Part shown: piece after piece, positions 52,727-62,726 of the stretch | How the letters are laid out: each line of letters opens with the position of its first letter | How positions within the stretch are numbered: the stretch's first letter is position 1 | From: Cherax quadricarinatus | Lineage: Eukaryota > Arthropoda > Malacostraca > Decapoda > Parastacidae | DNA: 64,000 nt | Assembly (NCBI RefSeq): GCF_038502225.1 | Contig: NC_091378.1 | Span: 9,236,167 to 9,300,166, forward strand | Direction: 5' to 3' | Notes under the pieces: model-generated | Told to the model about the DNA's origin: nothing | What the model saw: only the letters and a program-made list of their open reading frames with translations | The model's database searches: none | Made by a program: the position numbers and the translations under genes

Positions 52727-54813
52727 CTATGGACTAGAGGGGTTAGAAAAGTCCACATGCGGTGGCAAAGAAAAATGTTCAAGTAGCGAAGGAACAGTGC
52801 GTTGTGAAGAAAGGAGCTGCACAGATGGAGAAGAGGAAAGAGAAGGAACAGAGGGTGGATCAGTGTCCATTGATGGTTTGGTCTCTGCAATATATTCAGA
52901 GATTGCTTCAAGCATTTCGGAGTTCAGAGACATCGTATGGGAGACAATATTGGAGATGGAAGGAGGAGGAGTTTGAGTAAAGATCGGAGCTGTAATGGGC
53001 TGTACCAAGGTGGGGGGGGGGCAAAAGGGTGGAGAGAACTGAAGAAGTGTGGGAGGGGACATAAGAGGCAGAAACCTGGGAGGTGGCAGAAGAGGAAGAA
53101 ACTTGGGAGGGGACAGAGGAGGAAGGCACAGTACGAGGAGGAGGATGAACCTCCACACTTGTAACAGAGCCAGTGAAAGGGTAAGACCCAGGTACAGAGA
53201 CCGAGAAGGTAAAATGTGGAGGTGGATGAAGGGAAGGAGGGGTTAAAGGAGATTTTTTGGGCCTCTGAGAAGTAGAGGGACGATTGGGAGGAGGTGTCGT
53301 ACGAGGTCTTGTCGATACCGGGGTTTGTGAGGGAGGACACGAAGAAGTGAGGACAGACTGAGGAGTTGAAGTAGGGACGTCTGAGCCCAGGACAGCAAAA
53401 GAATTAGATACAGGAGTGACTATGGGACTGGCAACCACAGTGGAGGTTGCAGAAGATGTGACCCCAGAAGTGGGCGACGCTTTGAAACACGAGAATAAGA
53501 AACATGGGACAGTCTCCCTTGGAGGCGGAGATGAGAAACTGCCATAGCATAAGGGAGACCTTCTGCCTCTTTGAGGCAACGAATTTCCCGCTCATTTAAG
53601 TAGACTTGGCAACGGCGAGAGTATGAAGGGTGAGCCTCATGGCAATTAAGGCAAGAAGGAGTTCGACTGCAAGACGTATTAGAATGGTTCACAAAATCAT
53701 AATGCAAACAAACCATACCACGGGTGGGATTGAACCCGCAGTCAGAGTCTCAAAACTCCAGACCGTCGCGTTAGTCACTGGACTGATCTTATTGTGGCTA
53801 GCTGGCCCAGTGGCTAACGCGACGGTCTGGAGTTTTGAGACTCTCGTGGTATGGTTTGTATTAGAATGGTCATCGGCACCACAGACTGAGCATTCGGCTA
53901 CAGATCTGCAATATTTTGCTGGGTGGCCAAATCGCCAGCATTTCCTACACTGTTGCGGTGTAGAGATCACCTTCCAAACTTGTAACCGATGTCCTGCTAC
54001 ATAAACAGAGGATGGGAGTTCACGGCTGTCAAAAGTTAAACGAGCCACATTGCAAGGGTATCGTCTTCGCCCACGGGCAGGAAGAACATAAGTGTCTACC
54101 TTGAGAATTGGGAGATCTTGGAGTTCCAGCTATTCAAGAATGTCAGTGCCACATGTCTGGAAATTCTGTTGGACTATGGTATGGGGGCAGAATAACAGTA
54201 CCACTACAAGAATTGAGGGAATGATGTTTTTCGATAGTGATAGGAATAGTATCGATATGTGAAAGAAGAGAAAGATCATGAACTTGGGTAGAATTCTTGA
54301 CTGTGATGATGCCCATACCACTCTTAAGAGAATGAAAGGAAATATCTCTGCCAACGTGGCATAGGAGCGCTTTGCCAATACTATGGTCGGAAAGATAGGC
54401 AGTAGAAGAAGTAGGTCTTAATGTAAAGAATTTAGTCCACTGTGTGGTCTGAAACTGAGTGTGGAGAGGGAGTGCATGACGTGTCAGTCTTTTCTGAGTA
54501 GAATGGGAAGGTAACTAAGGAACATCATTAGATTGTCGTTGACGTTTAGAAGTGGGACCAGAGTCGGTCCGGCGTGGGACAGGCTGGCGATTCGAAAATC
54601 GCTGCACCTAGAGGGAGAAGCCGGAAGCATAGTCAAAGTAGAGCGGAGGTCAGACAAATCGAAGGAGTCAATGGAAGCCCCGGTACCTGAAGCAGGTGAG
54701 GAAACAGCACCAGCAAGAGGTACAGGATGGCCAAAAGACGAGGCGAGGTCAGAACGGGGTGCGGTAACAAGAAGGGGCCCGGGGGTAGTGGGGTCATGGA
54801 TCAGGTACTCCAT
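52727..54813 (-). pseudogene. LINE Z ORF1 (CCHC zinc-knuckle protein)
   Basis: ORF1 reads on the minus strand from about 54813 (MEYLIHDPTTPGPLLVTAPR) through VARLTFDSRELPSSVYVAGH to three zinc knuckles: CRKCWRFGHPAKYC (C-x2-C-x4-H-x4-C), CSVCGADDHSNT (cut by a SINE) and CLNCHEAHPSYSRRC. A conserved block follows (YLNEREIRCLKEAEGLPYAM) and then a long proline/serine-rich tail (53580-52740). The zinc knuckles point to RNA binding in a retrotransposon particle. The palindromic SINE at 53689-53857 splits the second knuckle; other frame breaks are present. Confidence 0.75.
53689..53857 (-). mobile_element. Palindromic tRNA-SINE, second copy
   Basis: Two opposed family A halves: one complete half at left (ends TCACAAAATCATAATGCAAA on plus) and one at right ending GTGGTATGGTTT, with the same asymmetric termini as 22342-22696 when read on the minus strand. 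The right half has lost its B-box segment and the centre has lost the 5' leader. Flanked by a perfect 13-bp duplication GTATTAGAATGGT (53676-53688, 53858-53870) inside LINE ORF1. Confidence 0.85.
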
Positions 54814-55614
54814 GGTTAGGTTACTTCTTTCTTTTTGTTTTTAAGAAAAAAAAGAAAAAAGAAAAAAGAATAAAAAAAGGGGGGACCGGGGAGGGATAGT
54901 TCCTAGGAGGAATGAAAGGGCCAGAAATCTCCCTCCGTGCCCAAGAGGACCTCAGCACCACAAGTAGTAGTGCAGATGCAGCATGGAACCCATGCCATAC
55001 CCTACCCATCATGCCAGTAAACCAGCAATCCGGAATAGCAACCTCACATCTGCCGAGCTACCTCGGTGGACAAAAGAGAGGGTGGCCGGATATCCACCAC
55101 AAAGCATACCTCCTTCGGCCACCACCCCCAGAATCCCAAAGGTGACTTCCAGAGATACATACATCACCCGAAAGACACCCAAAGCCACCCTCCGGGATAC
55201 GGGAGAGGGATTGGGACATCCCCAGGCAATCCAGATTCCACGGCAAACTACTCCACCACCAAGAACCTCAATGGAATGGGATGGACCCCGGTACCCTTTC
55301 CCCTACCTAGGAACTAGTGCGCCTGTGGGAAAAAATCCCAAAGGCCAAAAGGAAGGGCAAAAGGGAGGGGTGGGGAGGAGGAGGAGGAGGAAAGGAAAAA
55401 GGGGAGGATGGGAGAGAGAAGGGGGGATTGGGGGGTAATTAGGTTCGGTCTGAGGAAGGAGACTGACAGGTCTAATTCCTCAGACCAAGAGCCTCTTCAC
55501 CACGCCAAGGAGCCCCCCTTGAAGAGGTATGATCTGATAGACAGTCAGAAGATGTCAGTTATAGTGAATATAACTGACCTTTCCCTCGAGATATACCCTG
55601 AATCGTAGGGTGCA
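54814..55614 (-). repeat. LINE Z 5' untranslated region
   Basis: Upstream of ORF1 on the minus strand: an A/T-rich stretch (AAAAAAGAAAAAAG on plus, 54845-54875), then 740 bp of GC-rich sequence with frames on both strands that match nothing I know. The edge near 55614 is where similarity to another LINE fragment begins, so it is approximate. Confidence 0.5.
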
Positions 55615-55639
55615 TGTTGGTCTTTTCTGGGAAGGGCGA

Positions 55640-55800
55640 GAGGTAACGAGTCAGTGTCATCTGTTAATGGTCATGGTCGTTAACGTGTGGGACTGGAGGT
55701 GGCCCATGATATGAGCGGGAGATCTGAAAATCATTGCACTGTATGGTGAATGCCGGAAACACTGTCAGAAACGTGCGGAGGTCGGACATATCAAAAGACT
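55640..55800 (-). pseudogene. Fragment of a further I-group LINE ORF1
   Basis: GTCGTTAACGTGTGGGACTG, CGGGAGATCTGAAAATCATT, GTGCGGAGGTCGGACATATC align with 54530-54680 of copy Z (GTCGTTGACGTTTAGAAGTG, GGCGATTCGAAAATCGCTGC, AGCGGAGGTCAGACAAATCG). So a fourth, mostly lost copy lies next to the 5' end of Z, which may have inserted into it. Confidence 0.65.
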
Positions 55801-55809
55801 CAGGTAATT

Positions 55810-56050
55810 CATTAATTCATTAGGGATTTGCTGGTACTTCCGGCCCGGGTCTTCTCCAGATGGTGACCCGGCGGTGGCCCCCAGGTTGGGGGTGTTGTTC
55901 ATCTTTCTTCTGTCTTCTTTTTTGGGCCCTCCAGGTGGAGGGTGTGACTCAGGCAATGAAATGTTACCTTCAGGTCCCCCATGTGATGCTCTAGACCACT
56001 CGGCCACAGATGCCCCAAAAGCTAGGTCGCCTGGTTTATAAGACATGTTT
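55810..56050 (-). repeat. tRNA-like SINE family D
   Basis: The minus strand contains TGTGGCCGAGTGGTCTAGAG, which fits a tRNA A-box region of leucine/serine type, but no good B box. It continues to CACCCTCCACCTGGAGGGCC and GGGTCACCATCTGGAGAAGA. Part of it resembles 17710-17880. Confidence 0.5.
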
Positions 56051-56149
56051 CTTCCTAGCCTGGGCACGCCGACTGGCATCAAGCAATTTCATTTCGACCA
56101 TTAGTTATAATGTAGGCACCCAACAGGATACAATACCTGGCCAGCTTAT

Positions 56150-56230
56150 ATCTATTATCAAAAAGTAGCGCTAAGCACACTAAGGTCATGCAGTGCTGCA
56201 GGGCAGGGGAGGTTGCTGGAGCAGAAAGTT
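56150..56230 (-). repeat. I-LINE/SINE C 3' end fragment
   Basis: CTATTATCAAAAAGTAGCGC, TAAGCACACTAAGGTCATGC, AGTGCTGCAGGGCAGGGGAG: the 3' end seen in LINE X at 58668, with the ATTAT tail at left. Confidence 0.7.
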
Positions 56231-56512
56231 TGGGAAGTGATAAGCTTAGACTAATTTCATTCTCCCGTTTGGATACCAGCCACACGAGTAGTACACAGAC
56301 CAATGCAACCAGCTATGGTGAGCAGTTTCATTTTGTGATCTGTTTATATGTATGCATATTTCTGACATGTACTGTATACGTATATACTGCATATAAACTA
56401 GGGGTGGCAGAGGAAATATTCAAACAGCCCCTAGGAGAAATCCTTCGATTTTTCCTGAAGAACGTTTGTTCTGTGAGGATATAGATCAATAATTAGTAAT
56501 TGTGGTACTCCA

Positions 56513-56514
56513 AT

Positions 56515-56549
<35 letters not shown>

Positions 56550-56550
56550 A
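56513..56550. repeat. (AT)n(GT)n microsatellite at a LINE truncation point
   Basis: About eleven AT units followed by eight GT units, directly abutting the 5' truncation of the RTE-like LINE. Confidence 0.9.
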
Positions 56551-57378
56551 AAGGTAGAAAGTTGAAAGTGAACATAGAAAAGAGTAAGGTGATGAGGGTA
56601 TCAAATGATTTAAATAAAGAAAAATTGGATATCAAATTGGGGAGGAGTATGGAAGAAGTGAATGTTTTCAGATATTTGGGAGTTGACGTGTCAGTGGAAT
56701 GGATTTATGAAGGATGAGGTTAATTATAGAATTGATGAAGGAAAAAAGGCGAGTGGTGCGTTGAGGTATATGTGGAGACAAAAAGCGTTATCTATGGAGG
56801 CAAAGAAGGGAATGTATAAAAGTATAGTAGTACCAACACTCTTATATGGGTGTGAAGCTTGGGTTGTAAATGCTGCAGCGAGGAGGCGGTTGGAGGCAGT
56901 GGAGATGTCCTGTCTAAGGGCAATGTGTGGTGTAAATATTATGCAGAAAATTCGGAGTGTGGAAATTAGGAGAAGGTGTGGAGTTAATAAAAGTATTAGT
57001 CAGAGGGCTGAAGAGGGTTTGTTGAAGTGGTTTGGTCATTTAGAGAGAATGGATCAAAGTAGAATGATATGGAGAGCGTATAAATCTGTAGGGGAAGGAA
57101 GGCGGGGTAGGGGTCGTCCTTGAAAAGGTTGGAGGGAGGGGGTAAAGGGAGGTTTTGTGGGCGAGGAGCTTGGACTTCTGTTCTAGTGGCCCCCTCTGTA
57201 ATTAGTATTTTATTACATGTAAACCACACAGCCAAAATCTGTAAACCCCACATTGTAATCCTTTTAAAGAATAAACTTTAATTTGATTTGATTTGATTGA
57301 AGCATGCGTGAGCATGTTAGATAGGAGTGAATGGAGACGAATAGTATTTGGGACCTGACGAGGGGTTGGCCCTGGAAA
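56551..57378 (+). pseudogene. RTE-like LINE C-terminal half, 5'-truncated
   Basis: Reads RKLKVNIEKSKVMRVSNDLN, NVFRYLGVDVSV, then after a frameshift GEKKASGALRYMW-like sequence, QKALSMEAKKGMYKSIVVPT, LLYGCEAWVVNAAARRRLEA, LLKWFGHLERMDQSRM. It ends in a short block near 57300-57360 (SMLDRSEWRRIVFGT). A foreign 150-bp piece at about 57145-57300 with a (TTTGA)n end interrupts the last part and is probably the 3' end of another LINE. The catalytic box is not included. Confidence 0.7.
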
Positions 57379-57600
57379 GGGCCAACCCCTACCCCGCCTT
57401 CCTTCCCCTACAGGTTAATATGCTCTGCAGGTTATTCTTTGTTCCCTTCTAAATAACAAAATCATCTCATATGCTTAGCGCACAAAATGCGCTAAAGACA
57501 GTCCGAACTCCACACAGATATGGTAAACTCCTAATTTCATGAAACTCTTCAGGTCACTTGTTCACACTGCAAATTTCTAAAGTCAATCAGCCGGGCTGTG
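57361..57600. other. Mosaic of short LINE pieces with a 12-bp hairpin
   Basis: AGGGGTTGGCCC (57361-57372) pairs exactly with 57379-57390 around TGGAAA. The following TACCCCGCCTTCCTTCCCCT is the inverse of 57093-57112, so it is an RTE-LINE piece on the other strand. Bits of a CR1-like 3' end (GGGCTGTGGCTCGTACGTTG) follow near 57590. Confidence 0.5.
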
Positions 57601-58667
57601 GCTCGTACGTTGGTTTGCTGCACATTTACACCACACACTGCCCTTAGACAGGACATCACTGCCTCCAACCGTGTCCTCCCTGCAGCATTTACAACCCATG
57701 CTTCACATCCATACGAGTGTTGGTGCCAACATACTCGCATACATTCCTTTCTTTGCCTCCATAGATAATGTTTTTTGTCTCCACAGATACCTCAATGCAT
57801 CACTCACCTTTTTTCCTTCATCAATTCTATGGTTAACCTCAGCCTTCATAAACCCATCCATTGACAAGTCAACTCCCAAACATGTAAAAACATTCACTCC
57901 TTCCATACTCCCTCCCTCCAATGTGATATCCAATTTTACTTTATCTAAATTGTTTGATACCCTCATTACCTTGCTCTTAGCTATATTCACTTTAAACTTT
58001 CTACCTTTACACACCCTCCCTAACTCGTCAACTAACCTTTCAAACTTTTCTTCAGACTCCCCCAAAAGCACAGTGTCATCAGCAAAAAGTGTGTCAACTC
58101 CCATTTTGTATTTGATTCCCCATAATTAAATCCCACCCCTCTCCAACACCCTAGCATTTACTTCTTTGACAACCCCATCAATAAATATGTTAAACAACCA
58201 TGGTGACATTACACATCCCTGTCCAAGACCTACTTTGACTGGTAAATAATCTCCCTCTCTCCTACACACCCTAAACTGAGCCTCACTATCCTCATAAAAA
58301 CTCGTCACAGCAGTTAGTATTATTATAATCAAGGGGGAAGCGCTAAACCCGGAGGATTATACAGCGCCTGGGGGGGGATGTGGAAGGCATTCAGGCTTAA
58401 TTTGGGGAACTGGAGCACAGATCCAATTCCCTAAATCAAGAGCCCCTCACCAACATCAAGGAACCTTCCTTGAGGGGTAAACACAGCATTTAATAACTAC
58501 CTACCTATTCCATACACTTGCACCATCTGCCACATTGCTTCCCTATCCACTACCATATGCCTTTTCTAAATCCATAAATGCAATGAAAACTTCATTACCT
58601 TTATCTAAATACTGTTCACATATATGCTCCAATGTAAACACTATCTGCACATCCCCTACCCATTCTA
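57601..58667 (-). pseudogene. RTE-like LINE with catalytic box, interrupted by SINE C
   Basis: The minus strand from right to left reads NEVFIAFMDLEKAY (motif A), a SINE, YLPVKVGLGQGCVMSPWLFN (motif B), VDTLFADDTVLLGESEEKFE (FADD), VCKGRKFKVNIAKSKVMRVS, VNVFTCLGVDLSMDGFMKAE and YGCEAWVVNAAGRTRLEA. The N-terminal part is removed where LINE X is inserted (58668). One of the better copies of this family, but still broken by frameshifts. Confidence 0.75.
58313..58495 (-). mobile_element. SINE family C in an RTE-like LINE
   Basis: TATTATTATAATC tail at left, GAAGCGCTAAACCCGGAGGA, TTATACAGCGCCTGG, then GGAAGGCATTCAGGCTTAAT and AAGAGCCCCTCACCAACATC. Flanking CACAGCAGTTA and CACAGCATTTA (10 of 11) form a likely duplication. 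Same element as 59487-59649. Confidence 0.75.
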
Positions 58668-58874
58668 AATTATTATTATAATCAAAAAGAAGCGCTAAGC
58701 CACAAGGGCTATACAGCGCTGCAGGGCAGGAAGGAAGCGAGGGCATCAGGGGGCAAAAGGGAGGTGGATGAGTAATAGGTTATGGATAACAGTGGAGCAG
58801 TGGATGGTGAAAGGGTAAAGGGAAGCAAGAGACTGAGCTAGAAAGGGCTGAGGGGAGTGCATAAGGTATCATCA

Positions 58875-59475
58875 TCAGAGTTTGTGGAGTAAATCAGTCG
58901 TTGTCAAGAAGTCAATGAGAGAGTCAGGATTAAAGGAGGGTCCATCAGCAAGAAGGGAAGGTAAAGAGAGAGTAGTAGAACGAAGATGGCATTGGAGGTA
59001 GATTCTGCATGCTCGTTGAAAGAGAGGGCAGTCTAACAGAATGTGGCTAATCGATACTGGAACTTGACACTGCTCACAGAGAGGTACAGGGTGCCTCTCC
59101 ATGAGATACCCATAAGACGAGTGTGGCCAATGCGAAGACGGGAGAGAGTGGTCTCCCAACCACGGCACTGATGATAAGAAGATGGCCAGTAACCTATGCT
59201 CGGTTTAATAGAATGAAGTTTGTTACCAAGCAGAGCTGACCAACGTTGTTACCAACGGGCGCGAAGGTGGGCAGCTATTGTAGCAAAATAGTCCAGAAAT
59301 GGAACACCTCTATAGGAAATTGGTAGGTCATGTACTGCTGACCGCGCAGCAGTGTCTGCCTGTTCATTGCCCTGTACGTCAACATGACCAGGGACCCAAC
59401 AAAAAATAATATCTTTATGCTTCGTAGAGATAGTTGGATATGGAGAACTAGGGGATGAGATGTATCAAATTTTCG
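58875..59475 (-). pseudogene. LINE X RNase H C-terminal part and tail domain
   Basis: The minus strand gives LRKFDTSHPLVLHIQLSLRS, a frame break, YRAMNRQTLLRGQQY (GNEQAD block in the wrong frame), and then HSSYGYLMERHPVPLCEQCQ, VPVSISHILLDCPLFQRACR, the zinc-like C-terminal motif (H-x-C-x2-C, ISHILLDCP) that follows RNase H in many LINEs. Confidence 0.75.
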
Positions 59476-59486
59476 TAAAGCCTGTA

Positions 59487-59649
59487 TTATTATTATTATA
59501 ATCAAAGGGGAAGCGCTAAACCCGTAGGATTATACAGCGCCCGGGGGGGGATGTGGAAGGCATTCAGGCTTAATTCGGGGAACTGGAGCACAGTTCCAAT
59601 TCCCTAAATCAAGAGCCCCTCACCAACATCAAGGAACCTTCCATGAGGG
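59487..59649 (-). mobile_element. SINE family C inside the RNase H of LINE X
   Basis: A 163-bp element with a (TTA)n tail at left. The 12-bp GTAAAGCCTGTA occurs at 59475-59486 and 59650-59661 as target duplication. The 3' end (minus strand GGGTTTAGCGCTTCCCC, TTTGATTATAATAATA) equals that of the host LINE; the remaining 110 bp do not. No clear pol III boxes. Confidence 0.85.
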
Positions 59650-60784
59650 GTAAAGCCTGTAGAGCACTAAGGGAGTCTGAGACTACTACAAATGATGACA
59701 CAGGCATAGATGCTATACGAATAAGTGCTGCAAAAATGGCATACAGTTCAGCAGTAAAAATGCTAGCTGAAGATAGTAAATGCCCCCGCACGACGCTGTC
59801 CGGAAACACTGCTGCGAATCCGACGCCATCTGAAGACTTAGAGCCATCTGTGTACACAGCGGTGGCATGAGAATGGGAGTGGAAGTGATCAAGAAAAAGA
59901 GAGCGGGAAGCCACCGTAGGCAGTTGAGCTTTCGAGCAAGGGAGTGAGAAAGAACAGACCCGAACAGCTGGAACTTCCCAGGGGGGTAGGGAAAAGTGAG
60001 ATGCTACATGAACATATAAAGGTGGTAACTGAAGGGAAGACAAGAGTGAATGTAGGCGAAGAGAAAATGGATGGAGCAAACAGGGGTGGCGAACGAATAA
60101 AGAATGTCTACTAATATCGGTGACCATTCTATAAATGGAAGGATTGTGTAGATCGTGAGAGCGTACATAGTAGCGAAGGCAATGGGCATCACGGCGATCA
60201 GACAAGGATGGAACATTCGCTTCTGCATAGAGGCTCTCAACAGGGGAAGAGCGAAAAGCACCAAGGCACAAATGTAATCCTTGGTGATGGATAGAGTTAA
60301 GGCTAGAGAGAGTAGCAGGAGAGGCCGCGGAATAAATCTGGTCACCATAATCGAGTTTCGATAAAAAGAGGGCTGAATGTAGGCGAAGCAGAGTTCGACG
60401 ATCAGCTCCCCAGGAAAGATGAGCAAGGGTTTTAAGAAGGTTTAGCCGGCTGTGACAAGTTGCCTTCAGAGAGGTAATGTGAGATTTCCAGGATAACCTA
60501 CGGTCAAAGAGAAGGCCTAGAAACCTGACTGTATCACGTTCGGGGATACGGGAGCCATAGAGATACAAAGGATGATCGGAGATAACAGAGCGTCTAGTGA
60601 AAGTAATTTGGCGAGTTTTGGTACTTGAAAATTTAAACCCATGCGTGGTGGCCCAAGTGGAAACGCGGTCGACCGCATGCTGGAGAGAAACTGCTATAAG
60701 ATGACAGTCAGCGCCTGCACAAGCAATAGCGAAGTCATCAACATAGAGTGATGACCAAATATTGGGTGGAAGAACAGAGGCCAA
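59650..60784 (-). pseudogene. LINE X reverse transcriptase C-terminal half and RNase H
   Basis: A long open frame on the minus strand. ASVLPPNIWSSLYVDDFAIA holds the YVDD box (Y near 60745), followed by VDRVSTWATTHGFKFSSTKT, RFLGLLFDRRLSWKSHITSL and GLHLCLGAFRSSPVESLYAE. The RNase H start is ATAVYTDGSKSSDGVGFAAV, TAELYAIFAALIRIA and VVVSDSLSALQAL, with the catalytic D, E and D in place. The frame runs into SINE C, which cuts the domain before its last aspartate. An upstream frameshift at about 60790-60930 separates it from motif A. Confidence 0.82.
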
Positions 60785-60935
60785 ATCATTTATAGCAAGG
60801 AGAAAGTGTTGTGCTTAGAACACATCCCTGAGGGACACCTTCAGCTTGGACGAAGTCCAGGGAAAGAACATTATTGACTCGAACACGGAAATGTCTGTCA
60901 GTTAAAAAGTTCTTAAGGAAGGATGGTAGATTGCC

Positions 60936-61586
60936 TCAGAGGCCTAAGGAATGGGCCTGGGCCAAAATATTATACTTCCAAGTTGTGTCATATGCCTTCT
61001 CAAGGTCAAAAAATATGGCAATAACTGAGTGATTATTCGCAAAGGCATTACGAACATACATATCCAAGCATAGTAAGGGGTCTATGGTAGAACAACCCTT
61101 ACGAAAGCCATATTGACTAGCGGAGAGACTGTTGTGTGTCTCTAAATACCACATTAAACGTCGATTTACGAGACGTTCCATCACTTTGCAAACTGCACTA
61201 GTAAGAGTGATGGGACGATAGTGGGAGGCATCATGTCCTGTAGTACCCGGTTTGCGGAAAGGGAGAACAATGGCAGATTTCCACAGCTGGGGAAGAACTC
61301 CTTGTGCCCAAATAATATTGAAGAGGTGTAAGAGAACTACAAGGGCTGACCGATGTAAATGTTGTAACATACGAATATGAATGTCGTCAGGCCCAGCTGC
61401 CGATGATCGGCAAGCTGAGAGCGTTGCCTCTAGTCCTTGAAGTGTAAAAGGCACATTATACTGTTCTTCTCTGAGAGAAGAAAAGTTCAAGGGTACTAAC
61501 TCTCTGGCAGACTGAGGAAAGAAACGAGGGGCATAGATGGAGCCCTCGGGAAATACGGACCAGATGTGTGCCAAGTTCAATGGCAA
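60936..61586 (-). pseudogene. LINE X reverse transcriptase N-terminal half
   Basis: The 216-codon minus frame reads SSAAGPDDIHIRMLQHLHRS, GVLPQLWKSAIVLPFRKPGT, ASHYRPITLTSAVCKVMERL, SASQYGFRKGCSTIDPLLCL and SVIAIFFDLEKAYDTTWKYN (motif A with its aspartate). Motif B lies after this in broken frames. Intact and typical in itself. Confidence 0.82.
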
Positions 61587-61651
61587 CGTCGAGAGGGTTT
61601 GCTACATCAACACCAGCGACCCATAGAACAGGAGCCGGGTCAGGAGAGTAT

Positions 61652-62706
61652 TTACCACTCAATTTCCTCACTTTTTTCCAGACTGCACTCATAGAAGAAG
61701 CAGAGGTGATGGTGGAAACAGTCTCGCCAACAAGTGCGTTTAGCTTCACGGATGACACGGCGAGCGATCGCACGCTTCTGCTTAAAATCAAGAAGTCTCT
61801 CAGCGGTTTTATTGTACCGGTACCTGCCCCATGCAGCGCGTTTCAAACGTACTGCACGAGCACAAGCAGGAGACCACCAAGGCACGCACTTCTGAGAATG
61901 CCTGCCTAAGGTTTGGGGTATAGAATGAGAAGCTGCGGTATAAACTGACGTCGAGAAGATGTGTACTAGCTCATCAATGGAGGATGAAGAAGGAACCTCA
62001 TGAAAAGCAGTGAGGTGTGAGTAAAGATCCCAATTTGCCCGATCAAATTGCCAGCGAGGGCTACGGAAAGGTGGTGAATAGGAAGGAGTAGCAAGAATGA
62101 TCGGAAAATGATCGCTGTCATGTAAGTCCGGTAGAACAGACCAGGTGAAGTCTAGTGCAGTGGAGGAAGAGCAGACTGATAGATCGATGCAAGAGAGAGT
62201 ATGAGTACGAGGATCAAAATGGGTGGGAGTACCCGTATTTAAAACATGGAGGGGGTGAGAGGCGAGAAAAGCCTCCAACTGGATGCCACATGAGTCACAA
62301 TGAGACATCCCCCAGAGGAAATGGTGGGCATTAAAATCACCAAGTAACAGAAGTGGTGGTGGTAAGGATGAAACAAGAAAATGCTCGACAAGGAGAGATA
62401 TAAAGAACATATTGTAAACCACTTATTCAAGTGGATACGGGGTGCAGTGTAATGCAGCGAGGTATGGACAAATAGTTGACAGTACGGAATATCATTGCGT
62501 AGAAGAAGGGCACTTTCATTAAAGGTCCCATCTGAGAAAGGATCCAAAGAATACAATAAATTACAGCCTGAGATAGGTTGGAAAACAGCCGAGTGTAATT
62601 TTGGTTCTTGTAAGCAAGCACCAACAGGGGAAAACCTGGAAAGCAACATCTGAAGCTCACCCAGATTACCCCCGAGGCCGCGGATATTCCACTGTAAATA
62701 GGCCAT
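61652..62706 (-). pseudogene. LINE X endonuclease domain
   Basis: Two overlapping minus frames (62239-62706 and 61652-62422). AYLQWNIRGLGGNLGELQML, ACLQEPKLHSAVF (catalytic glutamate), then LLLLGDFNAHHFLWGMSHCD (GDFN), THTLSCIDLSVCSSSTALDF and LPDLHDSDHFPIIL (SDH). Downstream, VPWWSPACARAVRLKRAAWG is the WWN/S linker typical of these ORFs. A frameshift near 62400 is the main defect. Confidence 0.82.
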
Positions 62707-62726
62707 GATTGGCGATGAAGAAAATA

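Larger units (their letters stand above)
46958..55614 (-). mobile_element. I-group LINE copy Z, interrupted
   Basis: A minus-strand LINE whose 5' UTR is at 54814-55614, ORF1 at 52727-54813, endonuclease at 52140-52710, damaged RT at 51137-52135, then (after a nested copy Y at 48995-51136) RNase H and 3' part at 46958-48994. A hAT element sits at 47397-48210 and a palindromic SINE at 53689-53857. The layout with RNase H and CCHC ORF1 suggests the I group; I cannot name the clade more closely. Confidence 0.8.

Noticed and set aside
52727..53580. Proline/serine-rich secreted-like protein on the minus strand
   Set aside because: It is the C-terminal tail of LINE ORF1, continuous with the zinc-knuckle part and matched by the copy at 62908-63500.
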